A stretch of DNA of 26,540 nucleotides from HGM04593 sp045592125 (GTDB lineage: Bacteria; Bacteroidota; Bacteroidia; Bacteroidales; Bacteroidaceae), in the NCBI GenBank assembly GCA_045592125.1, contig JAZNUE010000037.1, forward strand, positions 1-26,540. The letters run 5' to 3'. A program made the position numbers and the translations under genes. Positions within the stretch are counted from its first letter, which is position 1; the number at the start of each line of letters is the position of its first letter. This document shows positions 7,073 to 14,661 of this stretch, piece by piece. Below the pieces are notes generated by a model. That model saw only the letters and a program-made list of their open reading frames with translations. It ran no database searches and was not told the DNA's origin.

Positions 7073-7120
7073 AATAACTAAACATGAGAGCAAGGCTGTT
7101 TGTTCTATGCCCGTATGTTA

Positions 7121-7156
7121 AAAAATCCAAAGGCCGCGCGCGGCCTTTGGATTTTT
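7121..7156. terminator. Perfect 36-base palindromic terminator
   Basis: AAAAATCCAAAGGCCGCG (7121-7138) is followed at once by its exact reverse complement (7139-7156). The stem is GC-rich at its centre and has A/T ends, so it should end transcription on the minus strand 28 bases after the OCD stop codon. It could work from the other side too. Confidence 0.9.
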
Positions 7157-7184
7157 CGTATTTATCATCGGACAGGAGATTCCT

Positions 7185-8132
7185 TTATATCCAGAATTTC
7201 TCGGTCTCACGTACAATCTCCACCTCGCTGGAACTGCCAGCAAGCATGCCATAAATCTTGCTTGCGTACACCACGTCGTGCAGGCCAAGGCCAATATTGT
7301 AGCTAAGGATTCTCTCCTTGTCGCTCTCACGGCCCTTTATCTTGCCAGAAAGCACATCCTGAATCTCGCCGAACTGCCTGAACCTGTCGAAATACCTGAA
7401 GCCGCACACATGCGCAGTGTCATCGGCATATACCTTGTCGAAGAAGAGGTCGCAGTTCTGGAAACCGCGGGTGTGCACTGGCAGCACAAGGCACCCTTCC
7501 CCGAAGAGAGAGTCATCCTCGCACAGCAGGCCTGCGGCCTCGGTAATGCAGCTCACAATGACATCTGAGGCAGCAACGAGCTCCTTCACGTCGTCGCAGA
7601 CGGTAAACTTGACATTGCTGTACTCCTTGAAGCGCTCGATGAAAAGAGCGGCCTGGTCCTTGTAGCGCAGCAGGATAACATCGTGCATGACATCAGGTTC
7701 CGACTCCAGCAGGCACAGCATAGTCGCACGCCCTGTGTTCCCTAGGCCAATAAGGCCATATCTCCTTGCGCTGCTCTTGCGGAAAGTCTGTATGGCCAAC
7801 GCGGCCACTGCACCGGTGCGCATTGTTGTTATCCAGTCGGCGTCGAGCATTGCCTGCAGCTCGCCTGTGCGCGAGTTGTAAAGAAGCATATCGCTGCCCA
7901 GCGCAGGCGTGGCGCCCTTAATGCGGTGCACTACCTTTACGCCGTAGCAGTCATGGGGCGAAGGCAGCAGGCAAGGCATGGTATTGAAAAAGTCATTGCC
8001 CTGCGGGTGCAGGCTTATCTTTGCCGGCAGCTGGGCCTTCTCCTTGAGCGAGAAGCTCTCTTTCACCCACTCCACACATTCTGCGGGAGATATATTAAGG
8101 TCACGAATCTGTTTTTGCGAAATTATCTTCAT
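7185..8132 (-). CDS. Ornithine cyclodeaminase/mu-crystallin family protein
   Basis: 315 residues, the family's usual length. The family includes ornithine cyclodeaminase, alanine and other imino-acid dehydrogenases, and enzymes making N-substituted amino acids, all using NAD(P) in the cytosol. The dinucleotide fold is marked by GLIGLGNTG (126-134). The family's substrate-binding lysine and arginine appear to be Lys66 in YGVKVVHR and Arg105 in TMRTGAVAALA; an acidic DDTAHV stretch lies at the position expected for the catalytic Asp region. The precise substrate cannot be read. It starts 15 bases after the stop of the upstream thioesterase gene and is presumably cotranscribed with it. A palindromic terminator follows. 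Confidence 0.88.
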   Translation of the reverse strand: MKIISQKQIRDLNISPAECVEWVKESFSLKEKAQLPAKISLHPQGNDFFNTMPCLLPSPHDCYGVKVVHRIKGATPALGSDMLLYNSRTGELQAMLDADWITTMRTGAVAALAIQTFRKSSARRYGLIGLGNTGRATMLCLLESEPDVMHDVILLRYKDQAALFIERFKEYSNVKFTVCDDVKELVAASDVIVSCITEAAGLLCEDDSLFGEGCLVLPVHTRGFQNCDLFFDKVYADDTAHVCGFRYFDRFRQFGEIQDVLSGKIKGRESDKERILSYNIGLGLHDVVYASKIYGMLAGSSSEVEIVRETEKFWI

Positions 8133-8147
8133 ATTACATCATTTAAA

Positions 8148-8522
8148 TCACTGTAACTTAGCCATAAAGCGCTCAATGTCTACAATAAAGCGCACATGAG
8201 TCCCTTTGCCTATCAGCCCTGCCGCGTCGCGTGCCTCAACATCGAAGAGAAGCCTGCGCCCCTCAACAGCAGTGAGTGTAGCGGTAGCCTCAATCACAGT
8301 CCCAAGTGCCGATGGTTTCACATGTGTGGTATTTATCTCGGCACCGACGGTTGTAGCCCCTTCGGGCAAGAAGGGCGCAACAGCATTCATCGCGGCATTC
8401 TCCATTAGCGCCACCATTGATGGCGTAGCAAACACATCAAGACCGCCCGACCCTACTGCCGAAGCGCAGTTCTCTGGCACGACAGTAACCTTGCTTGTGT
8501 ATATCAATCCTTCCTTAAGCAT
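8148..8522 (-). CDS. FlK-family acyl-CoA thioesterase (hotdog fold)
   Basis: 124 residues, one hotdog domain. The spacing of the catalytic residues agrees exactly with fluoroacetyl-CoA thioesterase FlK (Thr42, Glu50, His76): here Thr33 in FATPSMVALME, Glu41, and His67 in THVKPSALG give the same 8- and 26-residue gaps. The family hydrolyses short acyl-CoA thioesters. Fluoroacetyl-CoA itself is an unlikely substrate in an anaerobic gut-type bacterium, so the true substrate is open. It is the first gene of a two-gene minus-strand unit with the OCD-family enzyme, which suggests the pair acts on related small acids or amino acids. Confidence 0.88.
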   Translation of the reverse strand: MLKEGLIYTSKVTVVPENCASAVGSGGLDVFATPSMVALMENAAMNAVAPFLPEGATTVGAEINTTHVKPSALGTVIEATATLTAVEGRRLLFDVEARDAAGLIGKGTHVRFIVDIERFMAKLQ

Positions 8523-8536
8523 AATCTATAATATTT

Positions 8537-8602
8537 AGAAACTGTTTGAATTTCTAAAAAAAGTCTTATCATATTGGAAACCGCCAGATTCAAACAGTTT
8601 CT
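8537..8602. repeat. 15-bp perfect inverted repeat between divergent genes
   Basis: AGAAACTGTTTGAAT (8537-8551) and its exact reverse complement (8588-8602) flank a 36-base A/T-rich spacer. It lies 15 bases before the thioesterase start and about 80 before the channel gene. It could be an operator shared by the two divergent units, a 5' UTR stem, or a dispersed element. It does not resemble an intrinsic terminator. Confidence 0.6.
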
Positions 8603-8680
8603 TACATGTCGCTAAAGTAATCAATTTACTCATTACATGAAAGAAAACAGCCGTTCATCTTTGTTATAAAAGGAAAAAAG

Positions 8681-10009
8681 ATGAAACAGGAGGTTACACG
8701 TTTCCTCTCCGGGAAGATTGGATGGCTGCTGTCGGAGATGGGAGTCGAGGAAAGCATTGCCAGCAGGATTGATACATTCATTCTATTCGTGCTGCTACTT
8801 CTCGCGGCATATATTATTGCCGAGATAACCTACCGCATAACGCTCTTTGTCTCAAGGCGCATACTCCGCCGCAAGCGCTACCTGTTCCTCGAAAAGCTAA
8901 TTGACAAGGGGCGTCTGCGCAAGGCTGCATATATACTGCCGCCTGTAATGCTCAATAGCATGCTGCCCTTCATGATGGAGGAGAAGGGGGTGCTGTTCAC
9001 ATACATCGAGCGCGCAGCATGGATATACTTTGTCGTAGCGATTGTTATTGCCGTTAACGCGCTCCTGAACACAATTGGCGAATCGGTTTTTACCAACCGC
9101 AAATACCACGACAGGCCCATAAAGGGGTTCATACAGATAAGCAAGGTAATCGTATACCTCGTGGCAGGCATAATTGTCATTTCTGTCCTCACCGGCAAGT
9201 CACCGGTGTATCTTATTGGCGGCCTGGGCGCCTTTGCTGCAGTCCTTATGCTCATAAGCAAGGACAGCATAATGGGGTTTGTGGGCGGGTTCCTGCTGCT
9301 CGAGAACGACATGGTGCGACTGGGCGACTGGATTGAGGTCCCAGGCACCAGCATAAACGGCAACGTCATAGACATATCGCTAACAATCGTGAAGGTACGC
9401 AACTGGGACAACACTATTGCCACCGTGCCGCCCTACTCGCTCATAAACGAGAGTTTCCTCAACTGGCGAGGCATGAGCGAGAGCGGCGGCCGTCGCATCT
9501 CGCGCGGGTACAGTATAAAGCTCGACAGCATAAAGCCATGCAGCGAGACCATGCTAGGCAGGGTAAAGAGACTGGACAAGGAACTTGCTGCGTATATTGC
9601 AAAGAAGACCGAGCAGAAGCTTAATGGGCAGGCCTGCAACACCGACAGCCACGACGGGCTGGCAAACGGCACTATAGACACCAACGCTGGCCTCTTCCGC
9701 GCCTATGCCTACATGTACCTTAGGCAGCACCCGCTCATAAGGAAAGACATGCTCATCATGGTGCGCACGCTTGAGCCAAAGGAGAGCGGGCTTCCAATAC
9801 AGTTCTACTGTTTCACCGCCAGTACCGAATGGAGCAGCTACGAGAGCATACAGTCCGAGATTATGGAGCACTTCGCCTCGGTTATGCCCCTGTTCGAGCT
9901 CTACCCTTTCCAGAGCGCCGGCGCCCGCGACACAGTCATAAGCGGGCTGCTCGAAGGGCAGTACCCGCTTGAGCGCATAGAAGGCCTGCCATACAAGACA
10001 CTGAAATAG
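8681..10009 (+). CDS. Mechanosensitive ion channel, MscS family (YbdG-like)
   Basis: 442 residues. It is an inner-membrane channel that opens under membrane tension to release solutes on osmotic downshock. About four or five hydrophobic segments fill residues 30-205. The pore-lining helix and beta-domain junction are typical of the YbdG/MscM branch: GGLGAFAAVLMLISKDS, then ENDMVRLGDWIEVPG, then TIVKVRNWDNTIATVPPYSL and SFLNWRGMSESGGRR. The C-terminal cytoplasmic domain ends near FASVMPLFELYPFQSAG. An A/G-rich tract, AAAGGAAAAAAG, directly precedes the ATG, and CATCTTTG at 8657-8664 is a near match to a -7 box. The gene is monocistronic, with its own upstream region and a new promoter after it. 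Confidence 0.93.
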   Translation: MKQEVTRFLSGKIGWLLSEMGVEESIASRIDTFILFVLLLLAAYIIAEITYRITLFVSRRILRRKRYLFLEKLIDKGRLRKAAYILPPVMLNSMLPFMMEEKGVLFTYIERAAWIYFVVAIVIAVNALLNTIGESVFTNRKYHDRPIKGFIQISKVIVYLVAGIIVISVLTGKSPVYLIGGLGAFAAVLMLISKDSIMGFVGGFLLLENDMVRLGDWIEVPGTSINGNVIDISLTIVKVRNWDNTIATVPPYSLINESFLNWRGMSESGGRRISRGYSIKLDSIKPCSETMLGRVKRLDKELAAYIAKKTEQKLNGQACNTDSHDGLANGTIDTNAGLFRAYAYMYLRQHPLIRKDMLIMVRTLEPKESGLPIQFYCFTASTEWSSYESIQSEIMEHFASVMPLFELYPFQSAGARDTVISGLLEGQYPLERIEGLPYKTLK

Positions 10010-10052
10010 CCAAGCACTCTACACATTTAACTTATGTTTGTGCAATTTCACA

Positions 10053-10083
10053 TTGATTTATTGTTCTTTTTATACTAACTTTG
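10053..10083 (+). promoter_or_regulatory. Promoter of the SDR-ALDH-BASS-PlsC-Omp operon
   Basis: TTG (10053-10055), a 20-base spacer and TAACTTTG (10076-10083) match the Bacteroidota consensus in both elements and in spacing. Transcription would begin near 10090, about 43 bases before the first start codon. Confidence 0.7.
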
Positions 10084-10132
10084 CACCCGCAAAAGTACAA
10101 AAAGATAAAATATACATTAAAACACAACAATT

Positions 10133-10948
10133 ATGACCAAAATCAAAGGCAATTGTGTACTTATCACAGGCGGAGCCTCAGGCATAGGCCGCATAATGGG
10201 CAGGATGGCACTTGAAAGAGGCGCCCGCATGCTAATAATCTGGGATATCAATGAAAGCGGCATAGCCGCAACAGTAAAGGAATATGAGAGACTGGGCAAG
10301 GTAATCGGTTACAGGGTCGATGTATCGGACACAGCGCAGGTAAAGGAGATGGCAAGCACAACAATGGGCGAATGCGGGAACGTAGACATTGTAATAAACT
10401 GCGCTGGCATAGTAACCAGCAACGCCACCTTTGACAAGATGACAGCTGACGAGATTGAGCGCACCATGTGCATAAACTCCATTGCACCCATGATTATTGC
10501 GCAGCAGTTCCTCCCCCGCATGATAGAGCGCGGGCATGGGCACATATGCAATATCGCGTCGGCAGCCGGAATGATATCGAACCCCCGCATGTCGGTATAC
10601 GCGGCAAGCAAATGGGCCGTAATAGGCTGGAGCGACAGCGTGCGCATAGAGCTCAAGCAGATGAAGAGCAAGGTGCGGTTCACCACCATTGCCCCATATT
10701 TCATAAACACTGGCATGTTCGACGGCGTGAAGTCACGCATATTCCCCATACTCAAGCCCGAGCCTACTGCGAAAAAGATACTCGACAGCATAGAGAAGAA
10801 CAGGAACTTCAAGGGTATTCCTTTCGGTTACCATTTCATACGTTTCTGCCAAGCATTGTTGCCCACCTCAATTTTTGATTATATCTTTGGGGAGGCCGTA
10901 GGCATTTTCCATGCTATGGACAATTTCACTGGCCGCCAGAAAAAGTGA
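10133..10948 (+). CDS. Short-chain dehydrogenase/reductase, SDR16C-like
   Basis: 271 residues. It is a classical SDR with cofactor motif TGGASGIG (12-19), the acidic residue after strand 2 (IIWDINE) that favours NAD(H), the structural NCAG motif, and catalytic Ser143, Tyr156 and Lys160. The stretches GHICNIASAAGM and especially APYFINTGMFDGVKS are characteristic of the SDR16C group (RDH10, HSD17B11, DHRS3), whose members oxidise or reduce retinoids, steroids and other lipid alcohols. I infer a lipid-like substrate. There is no N-terminal anchor, but the C-terminus is hydrophobic and may touch the membrane. It is the first gene of a five-gene operon; its stop codon is six bases from the next ATG. 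Confidence 0.9.
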   Translation: MTKIKGNCVLITGGASGIGRIMGRMALERGARMLIIWDINESGIAATVKEYERLGKVIGYRVDVSDTAQVKEMASTTMGECGNVDIVINCAGIVTSNATFDKMTADEIERTMCINSIAPMIIAQQFLPRMIERGHGHICNIASAAGMISNPRMSVYAASKWAVIGWSDSVRIELKQMKSKVRFTTIAPYFINTGMFDGVKSRIFPILKPEPTAKKILDSIEKNRNFKGIPFGYHFIRFCQALLPTSIFDYIFGEAVGIFHAMDNFTGRQKK

Positions 10949-10953
10949 ACAGC

Positions 10954-12336
10954 ATGAGCATTGAAAATACATCACCATCCGAGATAAAGGGCATTGTGGA
11001 AGCGCAGCGCCGCTATTTCGCAAGCAATGCGACACTTGGCCGCAAGTTCCGCAAGCAACAGCTCAAGAGACTGCAAGGCGCCCTCAAGGAGTGGGAGAGA
11101 CCGCTGTGCGAGGCACTGTGGACCGACCTCCACAAATCGCCCGAGGAGGCAATAATGACCGAGCTCAGCATTGTTGGCGGCGAGATAAGGAACCACCTCT
11201 CGCACCTGCGCGGCTGGATGAAGGGGCGCCGCGTGTGCACCCCGCTCAAGATGATGCCGTCGCGCAGCCGTGTAGTGAGCGAGCCGCTTGGCAACGCGCT
11301 CATAATCTCGCCCTGGAACTATCCCGTACAGCTGCTGCTCAACCCGCTGGTTGGCGCAATATCGGCAGGCTGTACGGCAATACTCAAGCCATCGCCATAC
11401 GTCCCCAACGTATCGCGCGTGATTGAGGAGATGATTGCCTCCACATTCGACAGGCAATACATTGCTGTTGTACAAGGTAACCGCGATGTGAACAGCGCCC
11501 TGCTCGACGAGCGCTTCGACATAATATTCTTCACCGGCAGCCCGCAGCTGGGACGTAAGGTGATGGCCGCGGCGGCAAAGAACCTCACTCCCGTTGTACT
11601 TGAGCTAGGCGGCAAGAGCCCATGCATTGTAGACAAGGATGCCGACATTGAGATTGCCGCACGCCGCATTGCGTGGGGCAAGACCCTTAATGCCGGACAG
11701 ACATGCATTGCACCCGACTACCTGCTAATCCACCGCAGCCGCGAGAATGAGTTTGTAGAGGCATTCCGTAAGGCACTCATGCGCCTGCACGGCAGGGACA
11801 TAAAGGCAAGCAGGCACTATGTGCGCCTGGTGAGCGACAAGGCATTCCTGCGTGTTAGCAGCTATATAAAGGAGGGCAGCATTGCCCTGGGCGGCTGGAC
11901 CGACGCCAGCGAGCGCTACATCGAGCCCACGCTACTCAAGGACGTGGACCCTGAATCGCCTGTAATGCAGGAGGAGATCTTCGGGCCCGTGCTGCCAATG
12001 ATACCATTTGACGAGAGGAGCGAGGCTGTTGAGTTTGTGCGCAAGCGCGAGAAACCGCTTGCGCTCTACTACTTCGGCAAAGTGAAGGACGGGAAGGATT
12101 TCATACGCCTCACATCGGCAGGCGGCTCATGCATTAACGACACTATAATGCACATAGCCAACGAGAACATGCCGTTTGGCGGCGTAGGCAACTCGGGAAT
12201 GGGACACTATCACGGGAAACAGAGCTTTGAGGCATTCTCGCACCGGCGCTCTGTGGTGACAACCCCGGCATGGATTGACCTCCCGTTCCGATACATGCCC
12301 TACAGGATGTTCGCCCTAGTGAAGAAACTGCTATAG
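10954..12336 (+). CDS. Aldehyde dehydrogenase, class 3/fatty-aldehyde type
   Basis: About 460 residues, the short length of the ALDH3/YwdH/AlkH branch. It oxidises aldehydes to acids with NAD(P). The catalytic Cys251 lies in NAGQTCIAPDY and the general base Glu217 in VVLELGGKSP; the IISPWNYP and FFTGSPQLGRK cofactor segments and the EEIFGPVLP motif are present. The C-terminal end (DLPFRYMPYRMFALVKKLL) is amphipathic, as in fatty aldehyde dehydrogenases that bind membranes. I chose the ATG at 10954; a GTG at 10945 overlapping the SDR stop would add three residues. Its position right after an SDR16C-like gene suggests consecutive alcohol to aldehyde to acid oxidation. Confidence 0.93.
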   Translation: MSIENTSPSEIKGIVEAQRRYFASNATLGRKFRKQQLKRLQGALKEWERPLCEALWTDLHKSPEEAIMTELSIVGGEIRNHLSHLRGWMKGRRVCTPLKMMPSRSRVVSEPLGNALIISPWNYPVQLLLNPLVGAISAGCTAILKPSPYVPNVSRVIEEMIASTFDRQYIAVVQGNRDVNSALLDERFDIIFFTGSPQLGRKVMAAAAKNLTPVVLELGGKSPCIVDKDADIEIAARRIAWGKTLNAGQTCIAPDYLLIHRSRENEFVEAFRKALMRLHGRDIKASRHYVRLVSDKAFLRVSSYIKEGSIALGGWTDASERYIEPTLLKDVDPESPVMQEEIFGPVLPMIPFDERSEAVEFVRKREKPLALYYFGKVKDGKDFIRLTSAGGSCINDTIMHIANENMPFGGVGNSGMGHYHGKQSFEAFSHRRSVVTTPAWIDLPFRYMPYRMFALVKKLL

Positions 12337-12378
12337 CAGCACTTAAAGAGAGACAAGAACACAAAACAGAATATTATT

Positions 12379-13341
12379 ATGAAAGAACACTTGCTAAGCC
12401 TGGACACGCTCAACATAAACTTGGGCTCAGGCGAAATGGTTATCGTGAACTTTATCCTTGCATTCGTGATGTTCGGCGTTGCGCTGAGCATAAGGATGTC
12501 TACATTCAAGAACGTATTCAGGAGACCCAAGTCAGTAATTCTTGGCATTATGCTGCAGTGGCTTGCACTGCCGGCGCTCACCTGCCTGCTGGCCATTGTG
12601 CTAAACCCGTTCATTACCCCTATGGTTGCGCTGGGAATGATACTCGTTGCGTCGTGCCCGGGAGGGAACATCTCCAACTTCCTCTCTTCGCTCTCAAAGG
12701 GCAACATTGAGCTTTCGGTGTCCATGACCGCAATCTCAACCCTTTTCGCCTCGGTTATAACACCCCTCAACTTCTGGTTCTGGGGCACACACTACTGCCG
12801 CTTTGCCTCGCTCAAGAACGATATCCCAACACTTGAGATTCCGTTTGCCGAGATTCTCTCGCAGATTGTGCTCATACTTGGCGTGCCCATTGTACTCGGG
12901 CTTGTATTCTCCCACAAGTTCCCAAATGTATCCAGGAAAATCATAAAGCCCACACAGGTGCTCTCAATACTCTTCTTCATTGGAATGGTAATTGTATCGC
13001 TTACACAGGTGCTTTCTGGATTTGAGCAGCGCTGGGAGGTGTATGCGGCAATTCTGTGCGCACTGGTGATTGTTGTAATACATAACGCGTCAGCACTGTG
13101 CACCGGCTATTTCGGCGGGAAGCTCACCAAGGCCCCTGTAAAGGACTGCCGCACGCTTGCAATAGAGATTGGCATACAGAACTCAGGCCTTGCGCTTGCC
13201 CTGCTGTTCAACCCCGCCATCTTCTCTCCCGACATCTGGGGCAGCAATGGAGGAATGGTAATAGTCGCTGCCCTATGGGGAATATGGCACATCTTTTCGG
13301 GACTGGTTATGTCGTATTTCTTCCGTCGTCAGAAAGCATAG
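12379..13341 (+). CDS. Bile acid:sodium symporter (BASS) family transporter
   Basis: 320 residues with about nine or ten hydrophobic segments. The family imports organic anions such as bile acids, pantoate or keto acids with Na+ through the inner membrane. Two conserved segments are visible: ASCPGGNISNF near residue 93 and AIEIGIQNSGLA, in which Glu263 and Gln267 correspond to the Na+-site Glu260 and Gln264 of the bacterial homologue ASBT(NM). The family name does not prove bile acid as the substrate. It follows the aldehyde dehydrogenase by 42 bases and precedes the acyltransferase by three, so the cargo is probably a substrate or product of the operon. Confidence 0.9.
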   Translation: MKEHLLSLDTLNINLGSGEMVIVNFILAFVMFGVALSIRMSTFKNVFRRPKSVILGIMLQWLALPALTCLLAIVLNPFITPMVALGMILVASCPGGNISNFLSSLSKGNIELSVSMTAISTLFASVITPLNFWFWGTHYCRFASLKNDIPTLEIPFAEILSQIVLILGVPIVLGLVFSHKFPNVSRKIIKPTQVLSILFFIGMVIVSLTQVLSGFEQRWEVYAAILCALVIVVIHNASALCTGYFGGKLTKAPVKDCRTLAIEIGIQNSGLALALLFNPAIFSPDIWGSNGGMVIVAALWGIWHIFSGLVMSYFFRRQKA

Positions 13342-13344
13342 GCT

Positions 13345-14655
13345 ATGGGCAAGAGAAGAAAGCTGCAGGACAATGACTGGCGCTACAGTCTCCTGCGCAG
13401 GTATGTCGACTTCACGCTCAAGAGGGCATACCGCAGCATAACTTACACTGGCATGGAACGTGTTCCCAAGGACGGCGCTGTAATCTATGCGCCAAACCAC
13501 ACGGGAACACTCATGGACGCCCTTGTAATACTGGCCATGGACCGCAGTCCCAAGGTATTCATCGCCCGTGCCGACATCTTCAGGAAGCCAGCACTGGCCA
13601 GGCTGTTCAGGTTCTTCAAGATGATACCCATCATGCGCATGCGCGACGGCGTTGAAGAGGTCAAGAAAAACAACAAGACAATAGAGATTGCGGCCAGCGT
13701 ACTAAAGGACAGGGTACCGCTGTGCATTTTCCCTGAGGGAAGGCACCAGCCCATGTATTCCATGCTGCCGCTTTCGAAAGGAATATTCCGCATAGCCCTG
13801 CAGGCGCAGGAACTCCTTGGCGACACGCCGCTGTATATTGTGCCTATGGGCATAAGGTACGGGAACTTCTACCGTTTCCGTTCGTCGGTGCGCGTGCAGG
13901 CCGGCAATCCAATCAATGTAGGCGAGTTCATGGCGCAGAACCAGGGAAAGACCCCGCAGGAACAGATTAACCTTATGAGGCAGCTGCTTGAGGAACGCAT
14001 GAGGGAGAGTATCCTATACTTGCCCAATGACGAGGAGTACCATGCAAGGAACGAGATTTGCGCAGCGGTATCGGGCAGGCAGCTCAAGGAGCACGGGCAC
14101 GACGGCACCGAACCGCTGGTTTCAGTGAACCGCGAGGCAGCAGAGCGCATAGAGCAGCTCAAGGCCAGCAGTCCTGAGACCGCAGAGCGCCTCATTTCGC
14201 TGGGCAAGGAGGCTGAGAGAATGCGCAGGAAAAAGAAGATTAGCCTGGGGTCGGTTGCCCGATGGCCATCGGCCTGGCGCATTGCGCTGCGCACGCTGCT
14301 GCTGCTTGCAACGCTCCCCTACACCCTTGCCTCGGCACTCCTGGCGCTCCCGCTTGCAGCGACAGCGCAGGCGCTTACAAGGAAATTCAAGGACCGCGCC
14401 TTCCACAACTCAGTTCGCTACGTGCTGCTGCTTGTGCTGTGGCCATTGCTCATTATCATATATGCAGCAATAGCATTTGCATGCATGCCGGCGCTGTGGG
14501 CCCTGGCAGCAACAGCGCTCATGCTGCCTGCGCCAGCAGTTGCGCAGGACACCTTCAGGGGCGTGCGCATGACGGTATCAGACATGGCACTGCTGCGCTG
14601 CAGGCCGCTCAAGGCAAAGTATAAGGAAATTAGAGAACTGTTCTTCAAAAAGTAG
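13345..14655 (+). CDS. PlsC-type 1-acyl-glycerol-3-phosphate acyltransferase with membrane tail
   Basis: 436 residues. Residues about 15-220 form a PlsC domain, which moves an acyl group to a glycerolipid or related acceptor at the inner membrane. The catalytic motif is NHTGTLMD, His52 to Asp58, so there are five residues between His and Asp instead of the usual four. I recall this spacing in other Bacteroidota acyltransferases. The second signature is FPEGRHQ (129-135). Residues about 250-300 are charged and helical; about 310-405 hold two or three strongly hydrophobic, Ala/Leu-rich segments, and a basic tail follows. The start is three bases after the symporter stop. The extra C-terminal half is absent from standard PlsC (about 240 residues), so the acceptor may be unusual. 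Confidence 0.87.
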   Translation: MGKRRKLQDNDWRYSLLRRYVDFTLKRAYRSITYTGMERVPKDGAVIYAPNHTGTLMDALVILAMDRSPKVFIARADIFRKPALARLFRFFKMIPIMRMRDGVEEVKKNNKTIEIAASVLKDRVPLCIFPEGRHQPMYSMLPLSKGIFRIALQAQELLGDTPLYIVPMGIRYGNFYRFRSSVRVQAGNPINVGEFMAQNQGKTPQEQINLMRQLLEERMRESILYLPNDEEYHARNEICAAVSGRQLKEHGHDGTEPLVSVNREAAERIEQLKASSPETAERLISLGKEAERMRRKKKISLGSVARWPSAWRIALRTLLLLATLPYTLASALLALPLAATAQALTRKFKDRAFHNSVRYVLLLVLWPLLIIIYAAIAFACMPALWALAATALMLPAPAVAQDTFRGVRMTVSDMALLRCRPLKAKYKEIRELFFKK

Positions 14656-14661
14656 TATATT

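Noticed and set aside
6945..7130. Minus-strand frame of 61 codons
   Set aside because: It begins inside one terminator hairpin and ends in another, with no motif; the region is better read as a small RNA.
12379..13341. Naming the symporter as a true bile acid importer
   Set aside because: The BASS family carries several organic anions, and the sequence gives only the Na+ site, not the cargo.
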